Of a stretch of 64,000 bases of DNA, positions 53,785-62,448 are shown one piece after another. The number at the start of each line of letters is the position of its first letter. The stretch's first letter is position 1. The notes under the pieces are model-generated. The model made no database searches. It worked only from the letters and a program-made list of their open reading frames with translations, and was not told the origin of the DNA. Made by a program: the position numbers and the translations under genes. Source of the DNA: Burkholderia stabilis (GTDB taxonomy: Bacteria; Pseudomonadota; Gammaproteobacteria; Burkholderiales; Burkholderiaceae); contig NZ_CP016443.1 of the NCBI RefSeq assembly GCF_001742165.1, forward strand, positions 1,612,001 through 1,676,000, written 5' to 3'.

Positions 53785-53803
53785 CCTCCCGTACCGGCGA
53801 TGC

Positions 53804-55177
53804 TCAGTGCTGCTTGATCGTCGCGGTGTTGTTGAAGCCGTTCTGGCTGATGTTCGCGTAGTTGTAGCTGCCTTGCTGCTGCAACGTCGCGTTGTTGTTG
53901 TAGCCGATCTGCGTCACGTAACCCTGGTTACCCGTACCGGACACTTGCGACGCGTTGATGATGTTGGACCCGCCGATCTGCACGAGCGCCAGCGTATCGT
54001 CCGCACCGAACTGCGTTGCGTTGGCCAGGTTGCCGACATCCCCCGACTGGTTCACCGACAGCGTCGAGTTCGACGCGGACTGCGTCACGTACGCGAAGTT
54101 GCTCGCCGAATCCTGCTCGATCGATGCCTTCGAGTTCGACGAACCGGTCTGCAGAATCGTACCGATGTTGTTCGCGGCGGTCTGCGTGATGGTCGCGGTG
54201 TTCCCGTAACCGAACTGCTGCGTGATCGCAGCCGTGTTCGACGCGGCCGACTGGTTGATCGTCGCGGCATCGGCGTAATCGAACGACTGGTTCACCGTCG
54301 CATTGTTGTTGTCGGCCGTCTGCGTGATCGAGGTCGTATTGCCGATCGCCGCGAACTGGTTCACCGTGGCGGTGTTGCCGCTCACGCCGCCCGACTGCGA
54401 AATCGTCGTCGTGTTGCCGCCGCCGAACGACGAATTCACGTTGGCCGTCTCGGTGCCGTTCTGGGTCGTCGTGACCTTGTCGCCGACCTCGACGAGCTGC
54501 GTCACGGTCGCGTTGGTCAAGCCGCCCGTTTGCGTGATCGACGTCGTGTTGCCGCCGCCCCAGTTCGTCTGCACGGTCGCCGTGCCGAGCACACCCGTCT
54601 GCGTGATGCCGACGTTGTTGCCGATCGTGTCGGCCTGCGTCACGGTCGCGTTGTTGAGCGCCGCGAACTGGCTCGACGAGCCCTGATTGATCGTGACCGT
54701 GTTCCAGCCGCCGCCTTGCTGCGAGATCGATGCGCTGTTGCCGAACGCGTACTGGTTGATGGTGTTGGTGTCGTACTGCGCACCGCCCGTGTAGGCCGAC
54801 ACCGTTTCGGTCACGTTCGCCGAGAAGTCGCCGCCGCCGAACTGGTTCACGTAGTTCTTCTCGTTCGAGGTGCCCGTCTGCGTCACGTTCACGCTCGAGT
54901 ACGGCTGCGCCCAACCGGAGAACTGCTGGATCACGGTCGTATCGCCCGACCCGCCCGTCGTCGACACCGAAGCGACGAACGGATACAGCGGCGGGGAAGC
55001 AAACGCGGATTGCGTAATCGACACCGAATCGCCCGTCGTCGCCGTCTGCTCGACGGTCGCCATGTTGTAGTTACCGGTTTGGTTCACGTTCACCGTGTTG
55101 CCCGACGAATCGGCATGTGCCGCGGCCGACGCGAACGCCAACACCGCCATTGCGATTGCAGACTTGGTCACCATCAT
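53804..55177 (-). CDS. csgA: Major curlin subunit (CsgA-like), unusually long
   Basis: 457 residues. Signal peptide KSAIAMAVLAFASAAAHA, then about eighteen or more curlin-type repeats with Q-x-G-x-x-N and N-x-A-x-I/V-x-Q spacing, for example NTVNVNQTGNYNMATVEQ and NNATLQQQGSYNYANISQNG. Each repeat forms a strand-loop-strand of the extracellular amyloid. Enterobacterial CsgA is about 150 residues with five repeats, so this subunit is about three times longer. The start at 55177 has AGGAG 6 bases upstream. Confidence 0.87.
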   Translation of the reverse strand: MMVTKSAIAMAVLAFASAAAHADSSGNTVNVNQTGNYNMATVEQTATTGDSVSITQSAFASPPLYPFVASVSTTGGSGDTTVIQQFSGWAQPYSSVNVTQTGTSNEKNYVNQFGGGDFSANVTETVSAYTGGAQYDTNTINQYAFGNSASISQQGGGWNTVTINQGSSSQFAALNNATVTQADTIGNNVGITQTGVLGTATVQTNWGGGNTTSITQTGGLTNATVTQLVEVGDKVTTTQNGTETANVNSSFGGGNTTTISQSGGVSGNTATVNQFAAIGNTTSITQTADNNNATVNQSFDYADAATINQSAASNTAAITQQFGYGNTATITQTAANNIGTILQTGSSNSKASIEQDSASNFAYVTQSASNSTLSVNQSGDVGNLANATQFGADDTLALVQIGGSNIINASQVSGTGNQGYVTQIGYNNNATLQQQGSYNYANISQNGFNNTATIKQH

Positions 55178-55282
55178 TTTTTGCTCCTGATTCGAAAGAA
55201 AATTTGCCGGAAAAGACTGGCCTTTCCCGACACCCCCGCCAGTTGAGGTTGCCCCCACCTTCTACAACACGTCACACCTGCA

Positions 55283-55819
55283 TCAATGCGTCAGCACCGT
55301 GGCCCGCGCCCCGTTGCCCGACTGAATCACCTGGATCCCGGTGTTCGAACCGCCCTGCACGAGGTTCACCGAGTTGTTGCTGCCGTTCTGCGTGACGCGC
55401 GCCGACAGCGACGTGCCGTTCTGCGTCGCGTCGACCGAATTGCCTGCGCCGTTCTGCTGCACCACCAGCGTGTTGGCCGTGCCGCGCTGGGTCGCGTTCA
55501 GCGTGTTGCCGCTGCCGGCCTGCGACGCGACCACCCAGTTCTGCGCGCCGATCTGCCGCGCGACGATCGAATTGCCGTAGCCGGCTTGCCCGAGCAACGC
55601 CCCGTTCCTGCCGGCCTGGTCGAGCGATACGGCGTTGCCGCTGCCGACCTGCCGGACCGATACGATGTTGCTGTAGTCGAACGCGGGCTCCGGCGGCCCC
55701 AGATCGTCGAAAGGCACCGGCGCACCTGCCGCGGCCTGCGCCGCCGCAGCGAGCGACACCGCTGCCAGCACCCGCCACGCGAGACGCGCGCGCACACGTT
55801 GATTACGCTGTCGATTCAT
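55283..55819 (-). CDS. csgB: Minor curlin / nucleator (CsgB-like)
   Basis: 178 residues. A signal peptide (RLAWRVLAAVSLAAAAQAAA) is followed by about five to six curlin repeats with QxGxxN spacing (SVRQVGSGNAVSLDQAGRNG, NSVDATQNG, NSVNLVQGGSN). The size and position between csgG and csgA match CsgB, the surface-anchored protein that templates CsgA polymerisation. It starts 26 bases after the csgG stop and is followed by a 105-base gap before csgA. Confidence 0.8.
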   Translation of the reverse strand: MNRQRNQRVRARLAWRVLAAVSLAAAAQAAAGAPVPFDDLGPPEPAFDYSNIVSVRQVGSGNAVSLDQAGRNGALLGQAGYGNSIVARQIGAQNWVVASQAGSGNTLNATQRGTANTLVVQQNGAGNSVDATQNGTSLSARVTQNGSNNSVNLVQGGSNTGIQVIQSGNGARATVLTH

Positions 55820-55845
55820 CCTGTTTCTCCGCGGCCTGATGCCGG

Positions 55846-56715
55846 TTAATGACTGGACACGCCCTGGCGATCGACCTTCTGCGGGTCGTACGCCGTATTG
55901 GCGTCCTCCATGTCCTGCGCGTACTGCCGGTCTTCCTGCAGATACCGCTGCATCGTCGGGTCATACCAGTCCTGCTCGTTCTTCAGCACCCAGGTCTGGT
56001 TCTCGACGCCCTGGACGATCAGGTGCGTCAGCGCCGACTCGATCGCTTCGTTGACGCAGATCTGCGCGGGCTCGTTACGCGTCAGCCCGGCTTCCGCCTG
56101 CAGCAGGTCCTTAAATCCGACGAAGCGATAGATGCCGGTATCGACCTGATACGAATAGACGGTCTTGGTGGTCGATACGCTGTTGAGCACCTGGCCGGTC
56201 CGGATATCGATCGCGCGCAGGTTGACCGTGACCTGATCGATCCGGTATTGAGTGGACCCGCTGATCCCGAGATAGGCCACGCCGGCGCCGCCGGTGCGCA
56301 CGTTCGTGTCGTAGCCGACGATGCCGCCCTCGAGGACGATGTTGGCCGGCATGAGCGGCGCCATCCCGTCGTTCTGCGCCTTCTTCGCGTCCGTTCCGTC
56401 GACCGCGCGCATGATTTTTCTTTCGGTCAGCAGATCCTGAAGGTTCTCGCGCTCGACCGGCGTGAACCAGCCCGAGTCGCGCATCGCCTTGACGAGGAAC
56501 GACGCGCCGCCTTGCGTGACCTGCGACGAGAACGAGCTGTCCGGCGATGCCTTGTACTGGCCCGTCAGATCGCGAAAGCCGTACACGGCGGCGACGATCT
56601 TCCCCTTCGGCGGCGGCAGGTGGGTCAGGTCGCGCGTGGTACGCGTCGGCGGCGTCAGCGTCGCGTTGCTCGCGGCCGGCATCGGGCGCGTGACGCATCC
56701 GACCATCGACAGCAC
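55846..56715 (-). CDS. csgG: Curli secretion channel CsgG, apparent frameshift in signal peptide
   Basis: The frame matches CsgG closely from the lipidation Cys onward: LTHLPPPKGKIVAAVYGFRD, FSSQVTQGGASFLVKAMRDS, NIVLEGGIVGYDTNVRTGG, TNEPAQ-like TRNEPAQICVNEAIES. CsgG is an outer-membrane lipoprotein forming the nonameric curlin export pore. The in-frame part upstream reads only LVLSMVGC and no in-frame ATG/GTG/TTG gives a full signal peptide. A good start (ATG 56783, MKKMTHTARRATGITRAALG) is one base out of frame; adding one G to the GGGG run (56724-56727) would give ALGAALVLSMVGC. The gene is therefore probably frameshifted here, or there is a sequence error. Confidence 0.8.
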   Translation of the reverse strand: MLSMVGCVTRPMPAASNATLTPPTRTTRDLTHLPPPKGKIVAAVYGFRDLTGQYKASPDSSFSSQVTQGGASFLVKAMRDSGWFTPVERENLQDLLTERKIMRAVDGTDAKKAQNDGMAPLMPANIVLEGGIVGYDTNVRTGGAGVAYLGISGSTQYRIDQVTVNLRAIDIRTGQVLNSVSTTKTVYSYQVDTGIYRFVGFKDLLQAEAGLTRNEPAQICVNEAIESALTHLIVQGVENQTWVLKNEQDWYDPTMQRYLQEDRQYAQDMEDANTAYDPQKVDRQGVSSH

Positions 56716-56807
56716 CAGCGCCGCCCCAGTGCGGCGCGCGTGATCCCCGTCGCGCGGCGCGCGGTGTGAGTCATTTTTTTCATGGTCTTCCCGATCGCTT
56801 TTTCGAT

Positions 56808-57236
56808 TTATTGGCCGTTGCTCACGATGAACGTGGAGGTCGCCCCCGTCGTCTTGTCCGTCGTCGTCACCTGGAGGTTGCCGTTGCCGGCCTGGCTCAC
56901 GACGATCGTGAAGTTGCCCGTGCTGATCGTCCCCGGCTTGAGCTCGCCATTGGTGCCGACGATCGAGTTGGTCACCGAGCTGGCCACGCGCGACAGGATC
57001 GCCTGCTGCAATTGCGCGTTGAACTGGTCGAGCGACGACTGCGAGCTCAACCCCGATGACGACAGCGAAGGATCGGTGTGCTTGTTCTGCGCGTTGGCTT
57101 CGTTCAGGAGGTTCGGGCCATTGGCGGGATTGCCGCCGAAGTTCGGGTTGTTCGGCGTATAGACGAGCGCCGATGCCGACGCAAACGTCGACGCCGACAT
57201 CATCGCAATCAGTAGGACTAATTTTTTCCTTTTCAT
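56808..57236 (-). CDS. csgF: Curli assembly protein CsgF
   Basis: 142 residues. Signal peptide KKLVLLIAMMSASTFASASA, then LVYTPNNPNFGGNPANGPNL, the strongly conserved CsgF N-terminus that inserts in the CsgG pore, and TTTDKTTGATSTFIVSNGQ near the end. CsgF couples secretion through CsgG to nucleation by CsgB at the cell surface. It lies between csgE and csgG in the operon. Confidence 0.9.
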   Translation of the reverse strand: MKRKKLVLLIAMMSASTFASASALVYTPNNPNFGGNPANGPNLLNEANAQNKHTDPSLSSSGLSSQSSLDQFNAQLQQAILSRVASSVTNSIVGTNGELKPGTISTGNFTIVVSQAGNGNLQVTTTDKTTGATSTFIVSNGQ

Positions 57237-57273
57237 ATCAAGGCTCTCCTCGTTCCTTCACACCATTCGTTGA

Positions 57274-57876
57274 TTAAATCTCGTCTTTCGCCAGATCGGC
57301 ATCGGGAAACAGCAGATTCGACAGGTCATCCTGGATGACGGTCTGAAAGGCCAGGTTGGCGGCGCTCTCCGCCACCCCGCGGACGTTCGAGCGTGCGATC
57401 GGCAGGAAGGTCTGAAACACGCGCTTCTGCTGAAACTCGACCCAGATCAGGCTGCCGTATCGCCCCGACGGGCGTTCGTGAACGGCGATCACGTAGCGTT
57501 CGCTCAACGGAATCTCCGTCCATGCGCGCGAGAAATAGGTATAGAAATCGCGGCCGGCGAGCGTGACGGCGTCGGTGGTGACGGTACCGCCGAGCCGGTC
57601 TTCGGGCAGCACCTTGCGGGAAGCAGTTTGGGCAGCGCGCGATGCGGCGCCGGTGGGCGGCTTCGGCGCCACGGTGACGCCCGGATTCGCGGCCGGCGCA
57701 GGCGGCTCCATCGCACGCTCGGAATTCAGCAGCGTCGATGGCGGAGCGATGGGATGGCCGACAGGCGCGGCACCCGACGGCGAGAGGTCGATCGTGTCCT
57801 GCGCGCGGGCCGTCGCCAATATCGACAGGCACAACAACGCGCATCCTGCAGTCAGCAGGCCTGAACTCGATTTCAT
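57274..57876 (-). CDS. csgE: Curli assembly protein CsgE with extended N-terminal region
   Basis: 200 residues. After the signal peptide there is a low-complexity Pro/Ala stretch (about 30-85), then the CsgE domain: TTDAVTLAGRDFYTYFSRAW, HERPSGRYGSLIWVEFQQKR and the end DADLAKDEI. CsgE is the periplasmic adaptor that caps CsgG and guides CsgA. Enterobacterial CsgE is about 130 residues, so the extra linker is notable. ATG 57876 is preferred; a TTG at 57885 is in frame. It is the first gene of the curli operon. Confidence 0.85.
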   Translation of the reverse strand: MKSSSGLLTAGCALLCLSILATARAQDTIDLSPSGAAPVGHPIAPPSTLLNSERAMEPPAPAANPGVTVAPKPPTGAASRAAQTASRKVLPEDRLGGTVTTDAVTLAGRDFYTYFSRAWTEIPLSERYVIAVHERPSGRYGSLIWVEFQQKRVFQTFLPIARSNVRGVAESAANLAFQTVIQDDLSNLLFPDADLAKDEI

Positions 57877-57885
57877 TTTCCCCAA

Positions 57886-58669
57886 CCCCCGGTTTGATTT
57901 GTACGATCTATGACGCCGGCTTGTGTTTCGTTTTTAACCGGCCTTCGTCGAGCGCGATGCGGCACATGGGTCGTTGAAGGAGCAAGAGGCGTGCCTGGCG
58001 AGAATCGATTTACCGCACGTTATTTTCCCGAAAGACAACCATTTCGAATTACAAGATTTTTTTCATGTAAAACGTTTGCGAACCATAAATCGATAATAAG
58101 CATTCTTATTTGAACGATCGTTCGCAGCATAACTTCATATCAATATGCTGATTTTTCCTGCGTTTGAAAACCTCGGGGCACGTAACGTAACGTCCCGGCA
58201 CGGGCACATCCGTAACGACACGGCGTAACGTCGTGTCACGAAAGGATAATCGTCAGACCAAAGCCGGTTCTGCCATCTGGCGCAAGTCCGAACGGCCGGT
58301 CAATAAACATCTGTTGATATGATGAATATGTCGCGAGCGTGGCACTTCAAAGCATGCACGGCAAGCAGTGCGAATATAGTTATTTTATTTATTTAAGAGA
58401 GCGCTTTAAGTCACGGGGAAATAACGTGAATTTCGCGTCGGCCCGGTTTCGGCGAAGAGCCGCGTACGACAACGCTCACAACCCAAAACGGCTCGTTATT
58501 ACCGTACAGGAAAGCGCCGATGCGATCACGTGAATCCCTGCCGCGCCCGCGGCTATCAGACGCGGTGCTTCAACCCGACCGTCACCGACGGTTGCCGGTC
58601 GTCTGCACGTTGCCTGTATACATAATGCCGGTGCGCGCGTTCCCGACCCGCAGCAACGCCCGCCCGCAT
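57886..58669. other. Long AT-rich intergenic region upstream of the curli operon
   Basis: Nearly 800 bases, much richer in A+T than its surroundings, with no convincing gene. It holds four CGTAACG heptamers at 58181, 58186 (overlapping), 58211 and 58224, and GACACG/CGTGTC arms around the last one. These may be binding sites for a regulator of the divergently placed curli promoter. No csgD-like gene is present in the window. Confidence 0.5.
58181..58230. repeat. Cluster of four CGTAACG heptamers
   Basis: CGTAACG occurs at 58181-58187, 58186-58192, 58211-58217 and 58224-58230, all in the same direction within 50 bases, about 300 bases upstream of csgE. Such clustering in non-coding DNA suggests a multi-site operator. 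Confidence 0.55.
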
Positions 58670-60175
58670 TTACGCGTAATTCATCATCACCGACTTGCTT
58701 TCCGTGAACTGGTCGATCACCGCGCGGCCCAGCTCCCTGCCGAAGCCCGACTGCTTCATCCCGCCGAACGGCATCGCGTTGTCGAGCATCGAGTGGCAGT
58801 TAACCCACACGGTGCCGGCCGCAATGCGCGGAATGAGCTTGTGAATCGCGGAAAGATCGTTCGACCAGATGCTCGCGCCGAGCCCGTAGGGCGTGTCGTT
58901 CGCGAGTTGCACGGCCGTATCGACGTCGTCGAACGGCATCGCGACGAGCACCGGCCCGAAGATTTCCTCGCGTACGACCCGCATCGCATGCGTCGTATCG
59001 ACCAGCACGGTCGGTTCGACGAAGAAGCCCGGCCCGTCGATTGCGCGACCGCCTGCCGCCGCGCGCGCGCCTTCGTCGAATCCCGAGCCGATATAACCGC
59101 ACACGCGCTCGCGCTGCTTCGCCGACACGAGCGGGCCGATCTGCGTCGACGGGTCCATGCCCGGGCCGATCTTCAGGCTCGCGGCGATCTGCGCGACACG
59201 CTCGATCACGCCGTCGAACACCTTTGCATGGATGTACGCGCGCGAGCCGGCCGTACACACCTGCCCCTGGTTGAAGAAGATCGCATTCGCGACGCCGAGC
59301 GCGGCCTTGTCGAGATCGACGTCGGGCAGCACGATCACCGGCGACTTGCCGCCGAGTTCGAGCGACATCCGCGTCATGTTGTCGAGCGCGGCATGGCCGA
59401 TCGTCTTGCCCGTCTGCGTCGAACCGGTGAACGCGATCTTGTCGATGCGCGGATCGCGCGACAGCGCCGCGCCGGCCGTATGACCGTAGCCGGTGACGAT
59501 GTTGACGACGCCATCCGGGAAGCCGGCTTGCTGGATCAGTTCGCCGAGCCGCAACGCGCTCAGCGGCGTGTCTTCCGCGGGCTTCAGCACGACCGTGCAA
59601 CCGGTCGCGAGCGCGGGTGCGAGCTTCCATGCGGCCATCAGCAGCGGGAAATTCCATGGAATGATCGCGCCGACCACGCCGACGGGTTCCTTGCGCGTAT
59701 AGGTGAAGACTTCGCTGTCCGGCAGATACGGCATGCCCGCGTCGATCACGCTGCCTTCGATCTTCGTCGCCCAGCCGGCCATGTAGCGAAAGCACTGCGC
59801 GGCCATCGCGACGTCGAGCCCCTGCGCGACCATCACCGGCTTGCCGTTGTCGAGCGATTCGATTTCGGCGAGTTCGCGCGCATTGGCTTCGATCAGGTCG
59901 GCAAGCGTCAGCAGCAGGCGCTCGCGGTCGGTCGTCTTCGCCGTGCGCCACGGCCCCGCATCGAATGCGCGTCGCGCGGCGGCGACTGCCTGCTGCACGT
60001 CGCGCTCGTCCGCCTCGGGCACGCGCGAAATCACGGTGCCGTCGGCCGGGTTCACGACGTCGAGCAGGCGGCCCGACGCGCCGTCGGTCCACTCCGCGCC
60101 GACCAGCATCTTCTTCGGCTTCGCGAGGAACGCGCGTGTTGCATCGAGCAACGGGAAGGTGTCGTTCGTCTCCAT
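58670..60175 (-). CDS. Aldehyde dehydrogenase (phenylacetaldehyde dehydrogenase-like)
   Basis: 501 residues, NAD-dependent aldehyde dehydrogenase. Active-site Cys is in FFNQGQVCTAGSR and the general-base Glu in MSLELGGKSP; GFTGS-type cofactor motif is IAFTGSTQTGK and IIPWNFPLL is conserved. As the last gene of the aromatic amine dehydrogenase operon, it most likely oxidises the aldehyde products (such as phenylacetaldehyde or 4-hydroxyphenylacetaldehyde) to acids in the cytoplasm. It starts 25 bases after the second cytochrome gene. Confidence 0.9.
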   Translation of the reverse strand: METNDTFPLLDATRAFLAKPKKMLVGAEWTDGASGRLLDVVNPADGTVISRVPEADERDVQQAVAAARRAFDAGPWRTAKTTDRERLLLTLADLIEANARELAEIESLDNGKPVMVAQGLDVAMAAQCFRYMAGWATKIEGSVIDAGMPYLPDSEVFTYTRKEPVGVVGAIIPWNFPLLMAAWKLAPALATGCTVVLKPAEDTPLSALRLGELIQQAGFPDGVVNIVTGYGHTAGAALSRDPRIDKIAFTGSTQTGKTIGHAALDNMTRMSLELGGKSPVIVLPDVDLDKAALGVANAIFFNQGQVCTAGSRAYIHAKVFDGVIERVAQIAASLKIGPGMDPSTQIGPLVSAKQRERVCGYIGSGFDEGARAAAGGRAIDGPGFFVEPTVLVDTTHAMRVVREEIFGPVLVAMPFDDVDTAVQLANDTPYGLGASIWSNDLSAIHKLIPRIAAGTVWVNCHSMLDNAMPFGGMKQSGFGRELGRAVIDQFTESKSVMMNYA

Positions 60176-60200
60176 GATCTTTTTTCCTTGAATGAGTCGG

Positions 60201-60740
60201 TCAGTAGCGGTCGGTCACACCGTCGATGCCGCGTTCGTGCAGCGCGCGGACCAAACCAGCGCGCACGGTCGCGACGTCGGAAAAGGCGGGCCGGCGGTGC
60301 GCGGCGACTTCGGCCGCCGTATAAGGCTTGAAATCGCGCGGCAGCGCGTCGCGGTTCATCGTCGTGAGCACCCAGTTGAGCACGTCGGCCAGTTCCTGAT
60401 CCGACAGCGCCGAATTCGATGCGCCGGGCACGCGCATCACGTATTCGCGGCCCGCCGGCAGATGCGTGAAATAACCGAGCGAGTTCGACAGCGGCGGCAC
60501 CTTGCCGGGAATGCCGCCGCCCGTCGCCGTATGGCAGCCCATGCAATTGAGCACCCAATGCTGCCGCGCAAGCACCGCATCGGCCGCGCTTTCAGCCTGC
60601 GCGGGCGACGCGGCCGCGCAGGCGGCAGCGCAGGCCAGCAGCAGCGGCGCCAGGCGAGCGCTCCGCACCACTGCCTTCGCCGGCACGTGCCGGGCGCCCG
60701 GCATCGGCTCGCCAGCGCGCGATGCACGGGCGACCTTCAC
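60201..60740 (-). CDS. Monohaem c-type cytochrome, second of the amine dehydrogenase operon
   Basis: 179 residues from a GTG at 60740 that overlaps the upstream stop (GTGA). The signal peptide is SARLAPLLLACAAACAAASP with cleavage near AQA; a shorter start at 60704 is possible. One haem motif, C66-x-x-C69-H70 (LNCMGCHT), and a later helix QELADVLNWVLTTM. Probably a periplasmic electron carrier between the quinoprotein and the terminal oxidase. Confidence 0.83.
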   Translation of the reverse strand: MKVARASRAGEPMPGARHVPAKAVVRSARLAPLLLACAAACAAASPAQAESAADAVLARQHWVLNCMGCHTATGGGIPGKVPPLSNSLGYFTHLPAGREYVMRVPGASNSALSDQELADVLNWVLTTMNRDALPRDFKPYTAAEVAAHRRPAFSDVATVRAGLVRALHERGIDGVTDRY

Positions 60741-61237
60741 AGGCCCAGCCCCTTGATCACCGTCTCGCGTTGCGCATGAACGGCCGTGCCGTCCATTTCG
60801 GTTGCGCGCGCCGCGCGGATATCGGCGGCCGTGAACGGCTTCGCGCCGCCGTGCTTCGCGTTGAGGTCGAACACGACGTAGTTGAGCACGTTCGCGATAT
60901 CGTCGTCGCTCGCGCTCGCAAACGACGGCATCTTGAAGTTGTAGCTCTTGTCGCGCACCTTGATCTCGCCGAACATCCCGTGCAGCAACGTCGCGACCAG
61001 TTGCACGCGGCCCGGCGCAGCAGCGGAGTACTTGCCCGGATACTCGGTCAGCGGCGGCGCCAGGCCGTCCTGCCCCTTGCCGCCCGCCTGGTGACACACC
61101 GCGCACTGCGCGTCGAACACGCTCTTGCCGGCCGGGTAATGCACGGCCTGCTGCGCGCCGGCGATGCCCGGCAACGCGATGGCCGCGACCGTCGCGATAC
61201 AGGCGGCCGCGATCTTGCCTGCTTGCTTCACTTTCAT
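60737..61237 (-). CDS. Monohaem c-type cytochrome, first of the amine dehydrogenase operon
   Basis: 166 residues. Signal peptide (AACIATVAAIALPGIAGA), one haem motif C45-x-x-C48-H49 (DAQCAVCHQAGG), candidate Met ligand in NFKMPSF and the closing helix DDDIANVLNYVVFDL. The ATG overlaps the aauA stop (ATGA), so it is translated with the dehydrogenase. It is likely the direct or next electron acceptor from the TTQ enzyme in place of, or after, azurin. Confidence 0.87.
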   Translation of the reverse strand: MKVKQAGKIAAACIATVAAIALPGIAGAQQAVHYPAGKSVFDAQCAVCHQAGGKGQDGLAPPLTEYPGKYSAAAPGRVQLVATLLHGMFGEIKVRDKSYNFKMPSFASASDDDIANVLNYVVFDLNAKHGGAKPFTAADIRAARATEMDGTAVHAQRETVIKGLGL

Positions 61238-61782
61238 TGCTTTGCCGCTCCGAGCAGAACCGAAACCGAACAGTGGTAATTCGAATTACCGTTCGCCATG
61301 CACCAGTTGATGTCGTTGTTCAGCGACAGCTTGTACAGCGGCTTCTCGCGCTCGTTGCGATTGCAGAAGCACTTGCCGCACGACGTCTTGCCGCAGCAGT
61401 CGTTGTACGACACGATGTAGTCCGACCCGTCGTGCGGATTCCGGCAGGTGCCGATCCACGTGATCGGCGAAGGCGTCGTGCCCGGCGGGCAACTGCTCGA
61501 CGTGCCGCCGCAGCAACTGCACAACCAGCCGTCGATCGCGCAGTATTTCCAGTAATCGCAGCTCATCGGATCGTCGCTCGCGCCCGATGCAGCCGCGCCG
61601 CCGGAAGCCGCCGACGCGCCCGACGCCGCATCGGCCGCATACGCGGTGCGGTCGACTGGCAGCAGCGGCAGCATCGCCGATCCCACCAGCACCTTGCCGA
61701 GCCTGGCCATCGCGCTGCGCCGCGAACTGTGCTGCGCGACGCCGCGCGCCGACCGCTCGAACCATGAATCAAACAGGCCCAT
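61234..61782 (-). CDS. aauA: Aromatic amine dehydrogenase small subunit (TTQ-bearing)
   Basis: 182-residue precursor. A twin-arginine leader (RRSAMARLGKVLVGSAML) precedes a Cys-rich mature chain: SCDYWKYCAIDGWLCSCCGG, PITWIGTCRNPHDG, YNDCCGKTSCGKC and NDINWCMANGN. W109 and W160 are the pair that form tryptophan tryptophylquinone and D128 is the active-site Asp, the same numbers as in the Alcaligenes enzyme; the Thr172 position is Ser here. The NPHDG and SPI-W context favours aromatic amine dehydrogenase over methylamine dehydrogenase. Confidence 0.92.
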   Translation of the reverse strand: MGLFDSWFERSARGVAQHSSRRSAMARLGKVLVGSAMLPLLPVDRTAYAADAASGASAASGGAAASGASDDPMSCDYWKYCAIDGWLCSCCGGTSSSCPPGTTPSPITWIGTCRNPHDGSDYIVSYNDCCGKTSCGKCFCNRNEREKPLYKLSLNNDINWCMANGNSNYHCSVSVLLGAAKQ

Positions 61783-61821
61783 GTCGTTGTTCTCCCCTGA
61801 CGTTGAAAAAGGTTCGGCCGG

Positions 61822-62448
61822 TCATGCGTGCTGCGCGTGAGCGTCGTGGCTGTGATCGCCGTGCACGAACTGCTGGAGCGATGCGACGCCGCGCTCCTTC
61901 GCTTCGAACAGGCTCTCGAGATGCTCGCGCGTGTTGACGAGCCCCTTCGCGCGCACCGTGCCGGTTTCGTCGAGCAGCACCGCATACGGCAGCTTGCCGA
62001 TCTGGTACGCGAGGCCGAGCTCCTGCGACAGCACGTACGGGAAGCGCCCGAGGTTCTGCTTCTGCGCGAAACGCGTGTGTTCGTCGAGATCGCCGTCGCT
62101 CGCGAGCACGACGTTGACCGGCGTCGATTCGCTCGACTGCAGCGACGGCAGCAGCGGCAACAGCTTCTTGCAGACCGGGCACGTCGGCGACAGGAAGAAC
62201 AGCAGCGTCGCCTTGCCCGCCGCGTCGATACCGCCGACCTTCACCTGCGAGCCGCGGATGTCGGTCAGCTCGAACGTCGGCGCGATCGCGCCGACCGCCG
62301 GCCCCTTGTCGATCATCAGCGCGCCGGCCGGCATGATGCGTTCGTACAGGATGCCGATCTGGCGCACCAGCGCGAGACAGATCGCGCCGAGCGCGAGGAC
62401 GGCCACCCACAGCAGGGCGGTGGAAACGGTGAGAGCGGTTTGCATCAT
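61822..62448 (-). CDS. aauD: Amine dehydrogenase accessory protein MauD/AauD (thioredoxin-like)
   Basis: 208 residues. An N-terminal membrane anchor (TALLWVAVLALGAICLALV) is followed by a thioredoxin-like domain with the CPVC motif (LSPTCPVCKKLLPLL). MauD proteins help form the six disulfides of the small subunit in the periplasm. The C-terminus is His-rich (HGDHSHDAHAQHA). Start 62448 overlaps the upstream stop; the next ATG at 62445 has better ribosome-site spacing. Confidence 0.9.
   Translation of the reverse strand: MMQTALTVSTALLWVAVLALGAICLALVRQIGILYERIMPAGALMIDKGPAVGAIAPTFELTDIRGSQVKVGGIDAAGKATLLFFLSPTCPVCKKLLPLLPSLQSSESTPVNVVLASDGDLDEHTRFAQKQNLGRFPYVLSQELGLAYQIGKLPYAVLLDETGTVRAKGLVNTREHLESLFEAKERGVASLQQFVHGDHSHDAHAQHA

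Noticed and set aside
58339..58533. A 64-codon plus-strand frame in the curli upstream region
   Set aside because: No ribosome site, no motif, and it overlaps the AT-rich regulatory region.
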